64,000 nucleotides of DNA from Gammaproteobacteria bacterium (lineage in GTDB: Bacteria; Pseudomonadota; Gammaproteobacteria; Chromatiales; Chromatiaceae). Made by a program: the position numbers and the translations under genes. This document shows, one piece after another, positions 26,582 through 36,303 of this stretch; position 1 is the first letter of the stretch, and each line of letters starts with the position of its first letter. The DNA lies in the NCBI GenBank assembly GCA_020445405.1, contig JAGRGQ010000005.1, positions 56,063-120,062 of the forward strand, in the 5' to 3' direction. The notes below the pieces were generated by a model. That model saw only the letters and a list, made by a program, of their open reading frames with translations, had not been told where the DNA came from and ran no database searches.

Positions 26582-28162
26582 TCACTTCTCCCCGCGTTCC
26601 TCCATAAACTCGATCAACTCTCTTAGCAGTTCCAGAACCTCATCCGGATTGTTCAAGCGGTAGGCCGCCGCGCTTGGCTGGGGTTTGTCCGCCACGACTA
26701 TCCCAATACCCCTTTCCCGTAATTTCACAAAGGCTGCCTCGTCGGTTACATCATCGCCAATGTAGATAGGCAGTACGTCCGGCCCGTCCATTCCAAGTTC
26801 AGACAGCAACCAGTTCATCGCGCGACCCTTGTCCCAGTCAATGTCGGGAAGCAACTCGAACACCTCCTTGCCACCGGTTATTTTGAGGCGTGGTAATTGT
26901 GCCTGCACCTCCTGCATGACGGCGGCCACCCGGTCTGCAAAATCCGCGTCCACCTGATGATAATGCACGACGATGGCGAATCGTTTTCGCCTGATGTCTG
27001 TCCCCGGCATTTTCGCAATCTGCCGGGTGAGTGCCTCCATGGCACGGTCCAGGTCTTCAAGCGCCTCAGCACCTTCAGGTAGCTCCAGGTGTATGTCATG
27101 ACCCCGGATGTCCAGGCCGTGACTGCCTGCATAGAAAAGCTCCTGGAGCCCGACCTGCGTGCATATATCTTCGATATCCCGCCCACTGACAATGGTCACG
27201 GGTATCAGGCGGGCGGCTTTTCGTAAAATACGGCGCGTCTTCTTGGGTATTCGGACGTCTTCGCTCTGATCCGTAACAGGAGCCAGCGTGCCGCCGTAAT
27301 CGATGAACAACACGGGCTGTTTTCCCGCCAGCTGATGCGTGATCAGACTCATATCGGCAAGGTCGGTGGGCAATAACTCGTCATCAGCGGCTCCGTCGAC
27401 AAGGACGCTGCACAGGTCATCGATCACATAGTCCGCACCATGCTCCAGCATCAGGTCCCGCCGATCACCGCTGTCGAACCCGATTACCAGCCCGAAACGA
27501 CCACGGCTGCAGGCGGTAACCCCGATAACGCTGTCCTCAATCACTGCTGCTCGCTCCGGGTCTATTCCCAGCCGCCGCGCGAGTTCCAGCAGGACATAGG
27601 GGTCCGGTTTGCCGTCCAGCTCCAGACGCTCCGCCTCCAGTGCATCGATGCGGGCATCGAACAAGTCCTGGATCTCCGCCTGTTCAAGCACCATGTCGCA
27701 GTGTTTGCTCGCCGATACGACAGCGGTCTTGATGCCAGCGTTGCGCAGTTGGTGAATCAGCGCGATGGCGCATCCATACACCTCGACTCCCTGTTGCTGG
27801 ATGATGGTATCGAACAGCAGATCCTTGCGATATCCCAGACGGCGAATAGTTTCTGTGTATTCAGGATCTTCAGGACCTTCTCTCGGCAGATTGATATAGC
27901 GGGAGGAGAGGAAGTGTTTTATCCCCGCCTCACGTGATTTGCCGTCCAGATAGCGACGGTAGTCGAGTTCGATGTGGAACGGACCAAGATCCTCACCATC
28001 CTGGGGGTTGCGCTCGAGCAGGAAGCTGTCGAAGGTCTGCTTCCAGGCGGCGGCATGAGCCTTGTTGGTGTGCGTGACGACTCCATCAAGATTGAAGATT
28101 ACCGCATCGAAATCATCTCGCGAGATGACAAGCTCATGGTCATGCATTTCCTGGGGCTTCAT
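26582..28162 (-). CDS. HAD (beta-phosphoglucomutase-like) - trehalose-phosphatase fusion with altered catalytic motifs
   Basis: This 526-residue protein joins two HAD modules. Residues about 15-255 are beta-phosphoglucomutase-like: FDAVIFNLDGVVTHTNKAHA, VVSASKHCD (motif II Ser150), GKPDPYV (Lys185) and VIEDSVIGV. The nucleophile of motif I, normally Asp in FDLDG, is Asn24 here (codon AAT). Residues about 280-520 are OtsB-type trehalose-6-phosphatase: VLFIDYGGTLAPV, VSGRDIEDI, GSHGLDIRG and IYIGDDVTDEAAF. Here the second Asp of DxD, the general acid/base, is Gly290 (codon GGC), while the nucleophile Asp288 remains. An HAD-TPP pairing also occurs in mycobacterial OtsB1, which carries an additional glycosidase domain. 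Activity of both domains is doubtful. The gene stands alone on its strand. Confidence 0.85.
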   Translation of the reverse strand: MKPQEMHDHELVISRDDFDAVIFNLDGVVTHTNKAHAAAWKQTFDSFLLERNPQDGEDLGPFHIELDYRRYLDGKSREAGIKHFLSSRYINLPREGPEDPEYTETIRRLGYRKDLLFDTIIQQQGVEVYGCAIALIHQLRNAGIKTAVVSASKHCDMVLEQAEIQDLFDARIDALEAERLELDGKPDPYVLLELARRLGIDPERAAVIEDSVIGVTACSRGRFGLVIGFDSGDRRDLMLEHGADYVIDDLCSVLVDGAADDELLPTDLADMSLITHQLAGKQPVLFIDYGGTLAPVTDQSEDVRIPKKTRRILRKAARLIPVTIVSGRDIEDICTQVGLQELFYAGSHGLDIRGHDIHLELPEGAEALEDLDRAMEALTRQIAKMPGTDIRRKRFAIVVHYHQVDADFADRVAAVMQEVQAQLPRLKITGGKEVFELLPDIDWDKGRAMNWLLSELGMDGPDVLPIYIGDDVTDEAAFVKLRERGIGIVVADKPQPSAAAYRLNNPDEVLELLRELIEFMEERGEK

Positions 28163-29514
28163 CGTTATCGGTTTCCTGGAACCAATCGTAGCTTACGATC
28201 TGAGGAAAAAGTGAGAAGAGTAAAGGGATCCGGCCGGCATTATTTTAGTACTTACAGCCACAGCCAGATATAGTCACAAATGAAACCAAAACTTCATGAC
28301 CCCGGTGAACAGTAGCGCGTGATATTGCGCGCAAACGATTTCCATTCAAATTTTTTGATGAGCAAGATTATCATCATTTATGTTCCCCCTTCCAGCCGAA
28401 GGTGTAGTGATGACAGCATCTATTTCAGGACCGGTATGGGGTTATATTGGCGGATGCCCGCAGCCATCTCCTCGAATCAATGCCGTTCATACACCGGAAT
28501 CCCGTGCCGACGGGCAAGGCCAATGAGCCCGTGGACTGTGCCTGGAGCGGCCATAGATCCTGCCTGGAAATGAAGAGATCAGCTTCAGGCATCTGCTGCC
28601 GCCGGAGGGGTTGCTTTGATTATCGGAAAGTAACGAGCGCGAAATGATGCAGTGGAACAAACGGTGCTGCGGGAACAGTCGCGGCTCAACGGTTCCGGAT
28701 TTCCGGGAGCGCCTTCCATCCCGCTATGCGGACGCAAACGTCACCCAGGCTCTGTCCTGTCGGGCTGACTGATCGAAAACAGTGACCGCAAAAGGCGGGC
28801 CCGTGCAGGAAGCAGGATCCCTCCATTAGTTTCATTTTTTTACAGTTCCGTCGGAAGAAATTCCAAATTCTTATAAAAATTATTTTAAATCAGTTAGATA
28901 TAATATAGGCGCGTTAATTGCATGGTGATAAATCAGCTGCACATTATCGATGTGATACAGGCTGTGAATACTGTGGATTGGCTCGTGCTGCAGAAAGCGC
29001 GTGACTGCAGATCCACGCCAGATGAATGCACTCCAGACGAATCGCAGATTGGATGGGGGAGGGTGTCTGGCCGTTCAACCCGTGGGAGTCCGAAGACGGG
29101 AGTCTGCATAAACGCAAATATACGGGGATTCAAATAGCGGGTTCCGGCATTGTTTGGCGTGGTCCACGAAGCCGGTCTGGCAGACAGAGTCCGATGCGAT
29201 TCAGCCACCGGAGAAAAAGCCGGAGGCGCTGATGGCGTGCCGAAGCTGCAAGCTACGCTCAAAGCGCCTGAGGCGTGCTCTTTCCGCCCGGCGCAGCTGC
29301 GCCAGATGAAGTGTCAGGGGTTGGTGGAATGAACATCCACTTTTTTTACGGTATTAATATGACTGGAATCACATTTGGCCGAATCGTCCGCTGACGACGC
29401 TCAATGTTACGCAGGAATTGTCGACGATTGAAATTATTAAATCAGGGATGCGGTTCAGATACTCGGACTTGCTGACCGAGAAGAGGGCAATATCCGGAAC
29501 TGGTAATTTTGTAA
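28163..29514. other. 1.35 kb region without a supported gene
   Basis: Several open frames of 60-110 codons occur but have neither ribosome binding sites nor motifs. Bases 28840-28920 are strongly AT-rich and contain TATAAT (28899-28904), so an RNA start near 28911 is possible; its product is unclear because the ATG at 28922 lacks a Shine-Dalgarno sequence. Confidence 0.45.
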
Positions 29515-32007
29515 ATGCAATTGAAAAACGCAATGCTTCGCAGATTTCTGGTTATTCTGGTGACCGCGATACTCGTTCTGGTCAGTATGACCGCTGCCAC
29601 CAGCGGTAACAGAAAGGGCGGTCACGGTGGAAACCAGAGAGTTTTCGTTAAAACGAAAATGTTCGGCAGAAATCATCGCTTCGATAAAAAAGATCTGCCC
29701 AGCAGTCGAATGCGTTCGCGGCTTTATTCCCTGCCTGCCTTCTCAGAGCGGCGGGCAATGGATTGGCTGCACCGTTTTGATTTCCCGGAAAAGGATGTCG
29801 ACTCAATTCTGATCGACGACGACGGCGGCGTACTCTACGCTGATTCAGTTCCCGCTGATCTCCCGCAGGAATCGGAGCAGGCCGATGCGACGGGCAGTGA
29901 AGCGGCGCAACCGGCGGCTACGGCAGCAGCCGATGCTTTTCTGCTGCACAGCCGTCCGGGAGCGCAGAGTGTCGTCTATCTGGATTTCGACGGCCATGTT
30001 TTCTCAACGACCGCATGGTCAAACTCGACGCTTCATGCCAAGCCGTTCGACCTTGATGGCAGCGCATCGACCTTCAGTGACGGCGAGCGTGCTGCCATTG
30101 CCGAGATATGGCACCGGGTAGCGGAGGACTTTGCAGCATTCGATATTGATGTCACCACTGAAGAGCCTTCAACTTTCGGCCCATACGTGGGAAGGGTTCT
30201 GATCACCTCAAGAAACCAAACCAACGGACAGCTAATGCCCTACCCATCTTCCGGCGGTGTTGCTTATGTCGGGGTCTGGGGAGAGTTGAACTATCACTCG
30301 TTCTACTCGCCGGCACTGGTCTATTATGACAATCTGGCATCTGCCTCCAACATTATTGCCGAAACCTGCTCACATGAATTCGGACATAATCTGGGACTCA
30401 CCCATGACGGAACGGGCAGCACTACTTATTATGCGGGACACGGCAGTGGCGCCACCTCCTGGGCGCCGATCATGGGAACCAGTTTCTCAAAAAATGTAAC
30501 GCAGTGGAGCAGAGGGGAATACGCTGGAGCCAATAATGATCAGGACGATCTGGCCATCATCGCCGATCAACTCGGCCTCGTGGCCGATGATCACGGCGAT
30601 GTTCCGAGCCAGTCGACACCACTGGTTTTTGAAACCGATGGCGAGGTCCTGGTCAGCAACCCCGAAACCGATCCGCACAATATCTATCCGAGTAACAAGG
30701 GTGTGATCGAATCCGCTGATGACAGGGATATTTTTTCGATCGATATCGAGGGCGGTCGGTTGGATCTTACCGTAACGCCTGCCTGGGATGCCTTCTACCG
30801 CAGCAGTAATCGTGGTGCGAATCTGGATATACAAGCGAGCCTGCTGAATGCCAGCGGTGATGTGATCAGCACCACGGATCCCGTCTCTGAGACTGATGTA
30901 AGCATTTCCCACAACCTACCTGCCGGGAGATATTATCTGGAGATCTCGGGTATCGGCAGTGATAACTATCCCGATTATGCGAGTACTGGTCAGTATTTCA
31001 TCTCGGGTGTGTTGAACAAGCCCCCGATCGCCGGCTTCGGTTTTGGCTGCATGGGGTTAAGTTGCAACTTCTCCGACAGCTCAAGCGACAGTGATGGATC
31101 GATTGTTGACTGGGCCTGGAGCTTCGGCGACGGCACGGCTTCAACAACGCAAAACCCGAGCCATGCCTATGTCAACGCCGGTTCCTATGGTGTTACTTTG
31201 ACGGTGACGGACAACAGGGGCGAGACCGCAACGGTGAACAAGGTGGTCACTGTAATTGCGCCTAATGTACCGCCAGCAGTTCTATTCGACTTCTCCTGTA
31301 CGGGTCTGATCTGTAGTTTCGTGGACCATTCAAGCGACAGTGATGGGTCGATTGTCGCCTGGTCCTGGAGCTTTGGCGATGGTGCTGTCTCCACTGAGCA
31401 GAGTCCCAGCCACGGTTACGCAGCCGCCGGCACCTATCCGGTGACGCTGACGGCCACCGACGACGATGGGGCGGGTTCGACCTCGGCTGCGGTCAATGTC
31501 ACCGTCACCGGTGGCGGTACGGCGATGCTGAATGTAGCGGCCGCGGCCAATGGCGGCGTCGCCTCGGCCTCCAGCAGTTACGGCAGCGGTTATTCCCCCT
31601 CCGCGGTGATCAATGGCGAGCGGGCGGGCGTGCCGTGGGGCAATGGCGGGGGATGGATCGACAGCGATCCATACAGTTTTCCAGACTGGATTCAGGTGGA
31701 CTTCGACGGTGTGAAGTCGATCAGCGAGATCGATGTGATCACGCTCCAGGACAGCCCCGGCTCCCCGCAGGAGCCTACCGAGGCGTTGACGTTCAGCCAG
31801 TGGGGCATCACCGATTTCGAGGTGCAGTACTGGACCGGCAGTGGCTGGGCAACGGTGCCCGGCGGCGCGGTTGCGGGCAATAACAGGGTCTGGCGCCAGT
31901 TCACGTTCCCGGCGGTGAACACCGAACGTATCCGGGTGACGATCAGCGGCGGCGCGGGCGGGTACTCCATCGTCACGGAGCTGGAGGCATGGGCAGCCGG
32001 CGGGTGA
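29515..32007 (+). CDS. Secreted metzincin metalloprotease with two PKD domains and a discoidin-like domain
   Basis: The 830-residue protein has an N-terminal signal peptide (LRRFLVILVTAILVLVSM) and a propeptide-like region to about residue 150. The catalytic domain carries HEFGHNLGLTHDG at about residue 287, the zinc motif HExxHxxGxxHD, and the Met-turn IMGTSF. A pre-peptidase-like beta domain (about 380-500; LDLTVTPAWDAFY, LPAGRYYLEISGIG) precedes two PKD domains (about 505-585 and 590-670) with WAWSFGDGTAST and WSWSFGDGAVST. A final galactose-binding/F5-8 type C-like domain follows (about 690-830), with WIQVDFDGVKSISEIDVITL. It should act outside the cell on proteins or matrix, with the accessory domains binding polysaccharide or protein. 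The start lacks a clear Shine-Dalgarno; ATG 29533 is an alternative. Confidence 0.88.
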   Translation: MQLKNAMLRRFLVILVTAILVLVSMTAATSGNRKGGHGGNQRVFVKTKMFGRNHRFDKKDLPSSRMRSRLYSLPAFSERRAMDWLHRFDFPEKDVDSILIDDDGGVLYADSVPADLPQESEQADATGSEAAQPAATAAADAFLLHSRPGAQSVVYLDFDGHVFSTTAWSNSTLHAKPFDLDGSASTFSDGERAAIAEIWHRVAEDFAAFDIDVTTEEPSTFGPYVGRVLITSRNQTNGQLMPYPSSGGVAYVGVWGELNYHSFYSPALVYYDNLASASNIIAETCSHEFGHNLGLTHDGTGSTTYYAGHGSGATSWAPIMGTSFSKNVTQWSRGEYAGANNDQDDLAIIADQLGLVADDHGDVPSQSTPLVFETDGEVLVSNPETDPHNIYPSNKGVIESADDRDIFSIDIEGGRLDLTVTPAWDAFYRSSNRGANLDIQASLLNASGDVISTTDPVSETDVSISHNLPAGRYYLEISGIGSDNYPDYASTGQYFISGVLNKPPIAGFGFGCMGLSCNFSDSSSDSDGSIVDWAWSFGDGTASTTQNPSHAYVNAGSYGVTLTVTDNRGETATVNKVVTVIAPNVPPAVLFDFSCTGLICSFVDHSSDSDGSIVAWSWSFGDGAVSTEQSPSHGYAAAGTYPVTLTATDDDGAGSTSAAVNVTVTGGGTAMLNVAAAANGGVASASSSYGSGYSPSAVINGERAGVPWGNGGGWIDSDPYSFPDWIQVDFDGVKSISEIDVITLQDSPGSPQEPTEALTFSQWGITDFEVQYWTGSGWATVPGGAVAGNNRVWRQFTFPAVNTERIRVTISGGAGGYSIVTELEAWAAGG

Positions 32008-32049
32008 TATTTGCGTGAACCCTGTAGACTGCTCTTTTTCGGCAGTAAT

Positions 32050-32196
32050 ACCAGAGTCTATCTCATCATCGCGCACGGCCGGTCACACCGGCTAATAGCG
32101 TCTGAAAAGCGCCGCTGCTGTGCTGTACAGCGCACCTTGCAGGCACGCATTTCGGAAAGCAATGCGGTGCGCTGATGATTCTGAGAAAGGTTCTGA
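32050..32196. repeat. REP/MITE-like element copy A
   Basis: The left end reads AGAGTCTATCTCATCATCGC and the right end GCGGTGCGCTGATGATTCTG followed by AGAAAGGTTCT, which are rough inverted repeats. Inside is GCAGGCACGCATTTCGGAAA. The same order of blocks occurs at 53494-53675. It fills most of the gap between the protease and GH77 genes. Confidence 0.6.
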
Positions 32197-32312
32197 TCCC
32201 GGTTTGCAGATATACTGCAGACGCTGATTTTCCGGATTGTGATCAGCAAAAAAACGCTGCAGACCACGCTGTTTCCCGCATCGATTATCGCCTTGAAGTC
32301 GTGGGTTTGCGT

Positions 32313-34214
32313 TCAGCGGCCCGACCGCTCCAGCCGGGCGATGAGGCCGGCGTGGGCCCGGGAAAACTCGGTACCGCGTTGTTTCAGTGCCAGGGCCAGT
32401 ACCCGCGACAGATCGAGTGCGCTCCCGCTGCTGCAGGCATCCGCATAGTTCCGGGCATAATCCGGGGGTACGCGCAGTGACCAGTTTTCGTCGTTGATCG
32501 TTCCTGGCGCATTGTAGACCTCCTCCAGCCCCAATAGATCGGCAAAAAAGATCATGACATGACGGGCGGGCCCGATAAACAGGTCAGCGAACTTGGCGTG
32601 AACCAGTTTGCAACGGTTCCCGGCAAGTTCCTGTACCAAAGGCCCAATATTGCCATCGGGCTGCAGCCGCCGAGCCAGATATTCAGCCTGGCGCAGATTT
32701 TCTCCGGTCCGCTCCCACTGGCGGGCCAGTCGCCAGATGGGCTGGGTATCGTGGTTTCCCACCATGATCCAGTCCTCCGGGCGCGCATTTTCGGAGCGGT
32801 AGACATCTTCAGGATTATCCAGATCCGCCTTCTGAGTCACCCGGAACCGGTTTAATCCGTGCCGTTGGATGACCTGCTGGAGTTCGTGGGGCTGCGTGCT
32901 CAATATCTCGCATAGCACATCATTCACGCTACCGCCGTGTGCCATAACCGCCTCAACCAGATAATCCAGAAGTATGGCGAATCGATCTATCTGGGATGGA
33001 TCCATGGTGCTTACCCAGTGATCGTCGTGGCGGGATAATTGCTTGTTCAGCTGTTCCGATCTGACGATCGCATAGTGCGCCAGCTGTGGATGATCCGACA
33101 GATCGGGTGAGGAGAACAGCCGGGCACCATGCTGCACCGCATGCAGCGGGTCGGGATCATCCACTTTGTAGACCCAGGGACAGACCAGACCGTGTGGGTG
33201 GTCGACGCGCAGGCCGTCAAACTCTGTCATCATCTTGTTTATACGGGCCGCCATAAAATTTAATACCGGTCCGGGCCTGCCATCGTCGTCGTGATACTGG
33301 TCAGGATCCAGTACACCATAACTCCAGGGTTGGCCTTCCGGATTGGTGCGGCTGGGCGGTGCGCCCATATAGTAGTTCGGCAGGTAAATACCGCCCCGGC
33401 TCCACAGGTCGCAGGGGGAGAGACCCACCTGTAAATCACCGTACAGACGCAGCCCCAACTCGCGGGCCCGCTGGCGCAGGCCGGCATGCTGGCGGTGGAC
33501 GATGTACTGACCCAGCCTGTAACGCTCCATAAACAGCCGATGGTGAGCCAGCAGACTGGCCTGTCGGGCAGCGCAAGCGACGTCCTTCTCGGGGGTGTGC
33601 TGGTACAGGTCTCGACCCGAACACGCTTCGTTTCGAACCGGCCAATCGCGTTGATGCCGGCCACCGGACTCAACGGAGAGAGCATGGTAGAGCGCATCCG
33701 GGAACAACCAGGCCTTGTGACGATCTGAGAAGGCTTCGAGTTCGGCGCTGAGCCCATCATCCAGCGCGTTGTGAAGATTGCCATACAGCGCTTCCAGAGC
33801 TGCGTGGCTGGCATCATAGACATAGCGGTACGCCGTGTGGCGACCGTCTGGATTGGGATTGCCCTCCACCATCCGCTGCAGTCGATGGGGGTCGAGTAGT
33901 CCGCTGAACAGTGAGTCTCCGGCCACGGCGCTCCAATCGATGGAAAGAATATTCCTGGAAAACAGCGTGCCGTCGTACGGTGAGGGATCATCCCGGCTGG
34001 TCTGTCCCTGAGGACCGAACTGGATACCGTTAAAACCCAATCTGCGGGCAAAACGGAGAAAATCGGTGCCACCGTTAGCATAGGGCGAACCCCGGCCGAT
34101 ATCCTCATTGGCAGCGGCGGGAAAACTGGCATCGTGGATCGCCAGGACCAGACGATCCTTTTCCAATAGCCGTAAGGCTTCAACGATCTCTCCGGCGGGA
34201 GCGGTTTTGTTCAT
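32313..34214 (-). CDS. GH77-family 4-alpha-glucanotransferase-like protein
   Basis: The 633-residue cytoplasmic protein resembles amylomaltase (MalQ/DPE), which rearranges alpha-1,4-glucans. Key regions are FNGIQFGPQGQTSRDDPSPY at the start, LRLYGDLQVGLSPCDLWSRG, MGAPPSRTNPEGQPW and DGLRVDHPHGLVCPW, in which the Asp is the expected nucleophile. CEILST is at the acid/base Glu position, and GNHDTQPIWRLA is at the transition-state Asp. Overall similarity to canonical MalQ is modest, so substrate preference is uncertain. An in-frame ATG at 34307 would add 31 unrelated residues; the chosen ATG at 34214 has GAGAGA upstream. It lies between the protease and the divergent pyrB. Confidence 0.78.
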   Translation of the reverse strand: MNKTAPAGEIVEALRLLEKDRLVLAIHDASFPAAANEDIGRGSPYANGGTDFLRFARRLGFNGIQFGPQGQTSRDDPSPYDGTLFSRNILSIDWSAVAGDSLFSGLLDPHRLQRMVEGNPNPDGRHTAYRYVYDASHAALEALYGNLHNALDDGLSAELEAFSDRHKAWLFPDALYHALSVESGGRHQRDWPVRNEACSGRDLYQHTPEKDVACAARQASLLAHHRLFMERYRLGQYIVHRQHAGLRQRARELGLRLYGDLQVGLSPCDLWSRGGIYLPNYYMGAPPSRTNPEGQPWSYGVLDPDQYHDDDGRPGPVLNFMAARINKMMTEFDGLRVDHPHGLVCPWVYKVDDPDPLHAVQHGARLFSSPDLSDHPQLAHYAIVRSEQLNKQLSRHDDHWVSTMDPSQIDRFAILLDYLVEAVMAHGGSVNDVLCEILSTQPHELQQVIQRHGLNRFRVTQKADLDNPEDVYRSENARPEDWIMVGNHDTQPIWRLARQWERTGENLRQAEYLARRLQPDGNIGPLVQELAGNRCKLVHAKFADLFIGPARHVMIFFADLLGLEEVYNAPGTINDENWSLRVPPDYARNYADACSSGSALDLSRVLALALKQRGTEFSRAHAGLIARLERSGR

Positions 34215-34583
34215 ACACTCTCTCTGTTTACTCAAAACATGGGTGGCGGAGGGATTGCTTTTTGGCCTATTCTGCCAGTCTGTCATGCTGCGAACTGAAA
34301 AAGCCATGGCGATTGTTGCCGCGCTTTATGATAGCCAGCGGTTCGCCGGCGGGGGGACGCGTGGCGCTGCCTGAACGGAGACTCGTCGAAGCCGGCCTCT
34401 TTACGCTAGCGTGAAATCCCTGGTCTGTCCCCATTGACACTTTTTACCGTCTGCTACCAATGAACGTTTGGTCGGTATATCCTTCCATAGTCTTCTCTCA
34501 ATTTGCAAAATTCTGGAGACCAGATTCTGAAGTGCCGGCTTCCGACCTTCAAGAGGAGGCACCGACGGGAGAATATTCTGCAG
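34215..34583. other. 369-base divergent gap before pyrB
   Basis: No gene. GTGCCGGCTTCCGACC near 34532, followed by AAGAGGAGGCAC, could form a leader hairpin in front of the fused aspartate carbamoyltransferase. Enteric pyrBI is attenuated, but I do not see a typical U-rich leader with a terminator here. Confidence 0.35.
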
Positions 34584-36167
34584 ATGTCCATTACAAACTC
34601 GTTGCAAGGCCGAACCCTGGCTGCCGTAGCCGATCTGAGTGTCGACGAGCAGCGCTACCTCTACCGGAAAACCCGGGAACTCAAAGAGGCATGGGCCGCT
34701 GGAGGGGATCTCACACCCTTTCGCATCATCGACCCGGAACTGAGTGTCTACCTGATGTTTCTGGAGGATTCCACCCGGACCAAGGAATCCTTCCGCAACG
34801 CCGCCAAATTTCACGACATCAGGCTCAACGTTTTCGACGCCTCGTCCTCCTCCTTCAAAAAATCCGAAAGCCTGGTCGATACGATCAAAATGCTCTTCGG
34901 TTACGGGCGGCGCTCCATTTTCATCATGCGTACGGAAATGGAGGGTGTTTGCCGGGCCATGGAAGAACAGATCGGGGAGTATGCCGACCGTATCGGCCGG
35001 GAGAGGCCGGTGTTTATCAATGCCGGTGACGGCCGTCACGAGCATCCGACCCAGGAGTTTCTCGACGAGTTCACTTTTCTCGAGAAGCGGGGCTGGGATG
35101 ACTCCCACATTCACGTCGCGCTGATCGGCGACCTTTATCACGGCAGAACGGTTCACTCCAAGGCCGACGGACTGAAGGCATTCCGGTCGGTCACCGTCGA
35201 CCTGGTGGCTCCCGAGGAGTTGGCTCTGCCGGAAACGTACAGAAGCCGGATGGAGGACAATGGTTTCGAAATCCGGGAGTGGGGGAGCATTGAAGAGTAT
35301 CTCGGCTCAGCTGATATCAGCGACTGCTGGTACTTTACGCGGCTGCAACTCGAACGCATGGGTGACAAGGTTCGTGAACGGGAGAATGAACTCAGGCAGG
35401 CGGTCACCTTTCGACAGGAGTGGCTGGCGCAACTGCCGGGAAACACGCGCTTCTTCCACCCGCTCCCCCGACACAGAGAGAAACCCGTTATCCCGTCGTT
35501 TCTGGACGGAACCCCGCTGAATGGATGGGATGGTCAGAGTATCAATGGATATTTCACCCGGGTGATCGAGTTGGCTATGGTCGCCGGACGACTGGGGAGC
35601 GATTTCGCTGGCGTCGGTCCTGTTCCGGAGGGTAACGAGGAGTCCTTTATCACCGAAGTTCCGATCACCCGCAAATCGCGCGTGGAGGATCGGTTCAAGG
35701 TTGGGATCAAACCGGTCGATGACGGGACGGTGATAGACCATATCGCCAAAGGCCAGACACCCGAGGAGATCTGGGACCGCATCGACAAGATTCGACGAAT
35801 TCTCAAGCTCAACGTTCGGGGATCTCACGGCGTCTTCCATAGCGCCGATCCCCAAAACTACAAGGGTATTATCTCGCTACCGGATATTCTCGAAATCAGC
35901 CATACAGAGCTCAAGAAACTCGCCGCCGTCTCTCCCGGGTGCACCGTCAACCTGGTAAAGGACCGATCGGTGCAGGCGAAATACCGCCTTGCCATGCCGC
36001 CTAAAATCTACAACTTTGCCGAGATCTCCTGTAAGAATCCGGAATGCGTCACCTGGCCTGGTGCCTTCCAGAACGTGCCGCCGCATTTCTATAGAACGGT
36101 CGGTGAGACATTCACCTGCCGTTACTGCGGCAAACGCCACGAATACGGAGACATATGGGATCTATGA
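34584..36167 (+). CDS. pyrB: Aspartate carbamoyltransferase, catalytic and regulatory chains fused (PyrB-PyrI)
   Basis: The 527-residue protein catalyses the first committed step of pyrimidine synthesis. Residues 1-355 are the catalytic chain: FLEDSTRTKESF carries the carbamoyl-phosphate STRT motif, DGRHEHPTQEFLDEF the HPTQ motif, and FFHPLPRHREKP the C-terminal PLPR loop. Residues from about 370 are PyrI-like: KPVDDGTVIDHIAKG, then HGVFHSADPQNYKGIISLPD. The zinc site has four Cys in SCKNPECVTWP and FTCRYCGKRH. In enterobacteria these are separate subunits; one-chain fusions are known in some bacteria such as Thermotoga. An in-frame ATG at 34503 would add 27 residues, but the start at 34584 matches the family and has GGGAG upstream. 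Confidence 0.93.
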   Translation: MSITNSLQGRTLAAVADLSVDEQRYLYRKTRELKEAWAAGGDLTPFRIIDPELSVYLMFLEDSTRTKESFRNAAKFHDIRLNVFDASSSSFKKSESLVDTIKMLFGYGRRSIFIMRTEMEGVCRAMEEQIGEYADRIGRERPVFINAGDGRHEHPTQEFLDEFTFLEKRGWDDSHIHVALIGDLYHGRTVHSKADGLKAFRSVTVDLVAPEELALPETYRSRMEDNGFEIREWGSIEEYLGSADISDCWYFTRLQLERMGDKVRERENELRQAVTFRQEWLAQLPGNTRFFHPLPRHREKPVIPSFLDGTPLNGWDGQSINGYFTRVIELAMVAGRLGSDFAGVGPVPEGNEESFITEVPITRKSRVEDRFKVGIKPVDDGTVIDHIAKGQTPEEIWDRIDKIRRILKLNVRGSHGVFHSADPQNYKGIISLPDILEISHTELKKLAAVSPGCTVNLVKDRSVQAKYRLAMPPKIYNFAEISCKNPECVTWPGAFQNVPPHFYRTVGETFTCRYCGKRHEYGDIWDL

Positions 36168-36303
36168 TCCAATGGATAACACGCAACCCGCTGCCCTGTT
36201 CATAAATTATTAACCCGATGAGTTTAACATCCGTAGAATGCCAGATGCGGATATTTGATGCGTAATCCTGGGGGGCGGCCGGGTTTCCGTTTGTCTCCAT
36301 TGA

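Noticed and set aside
28922..29137. 71-codon frame after a TATAAT-like sequence
   Set aside because: No Shine-Dalgarno sequence, no motif, and no continuation; a promoter is possible but a protein is not supported.
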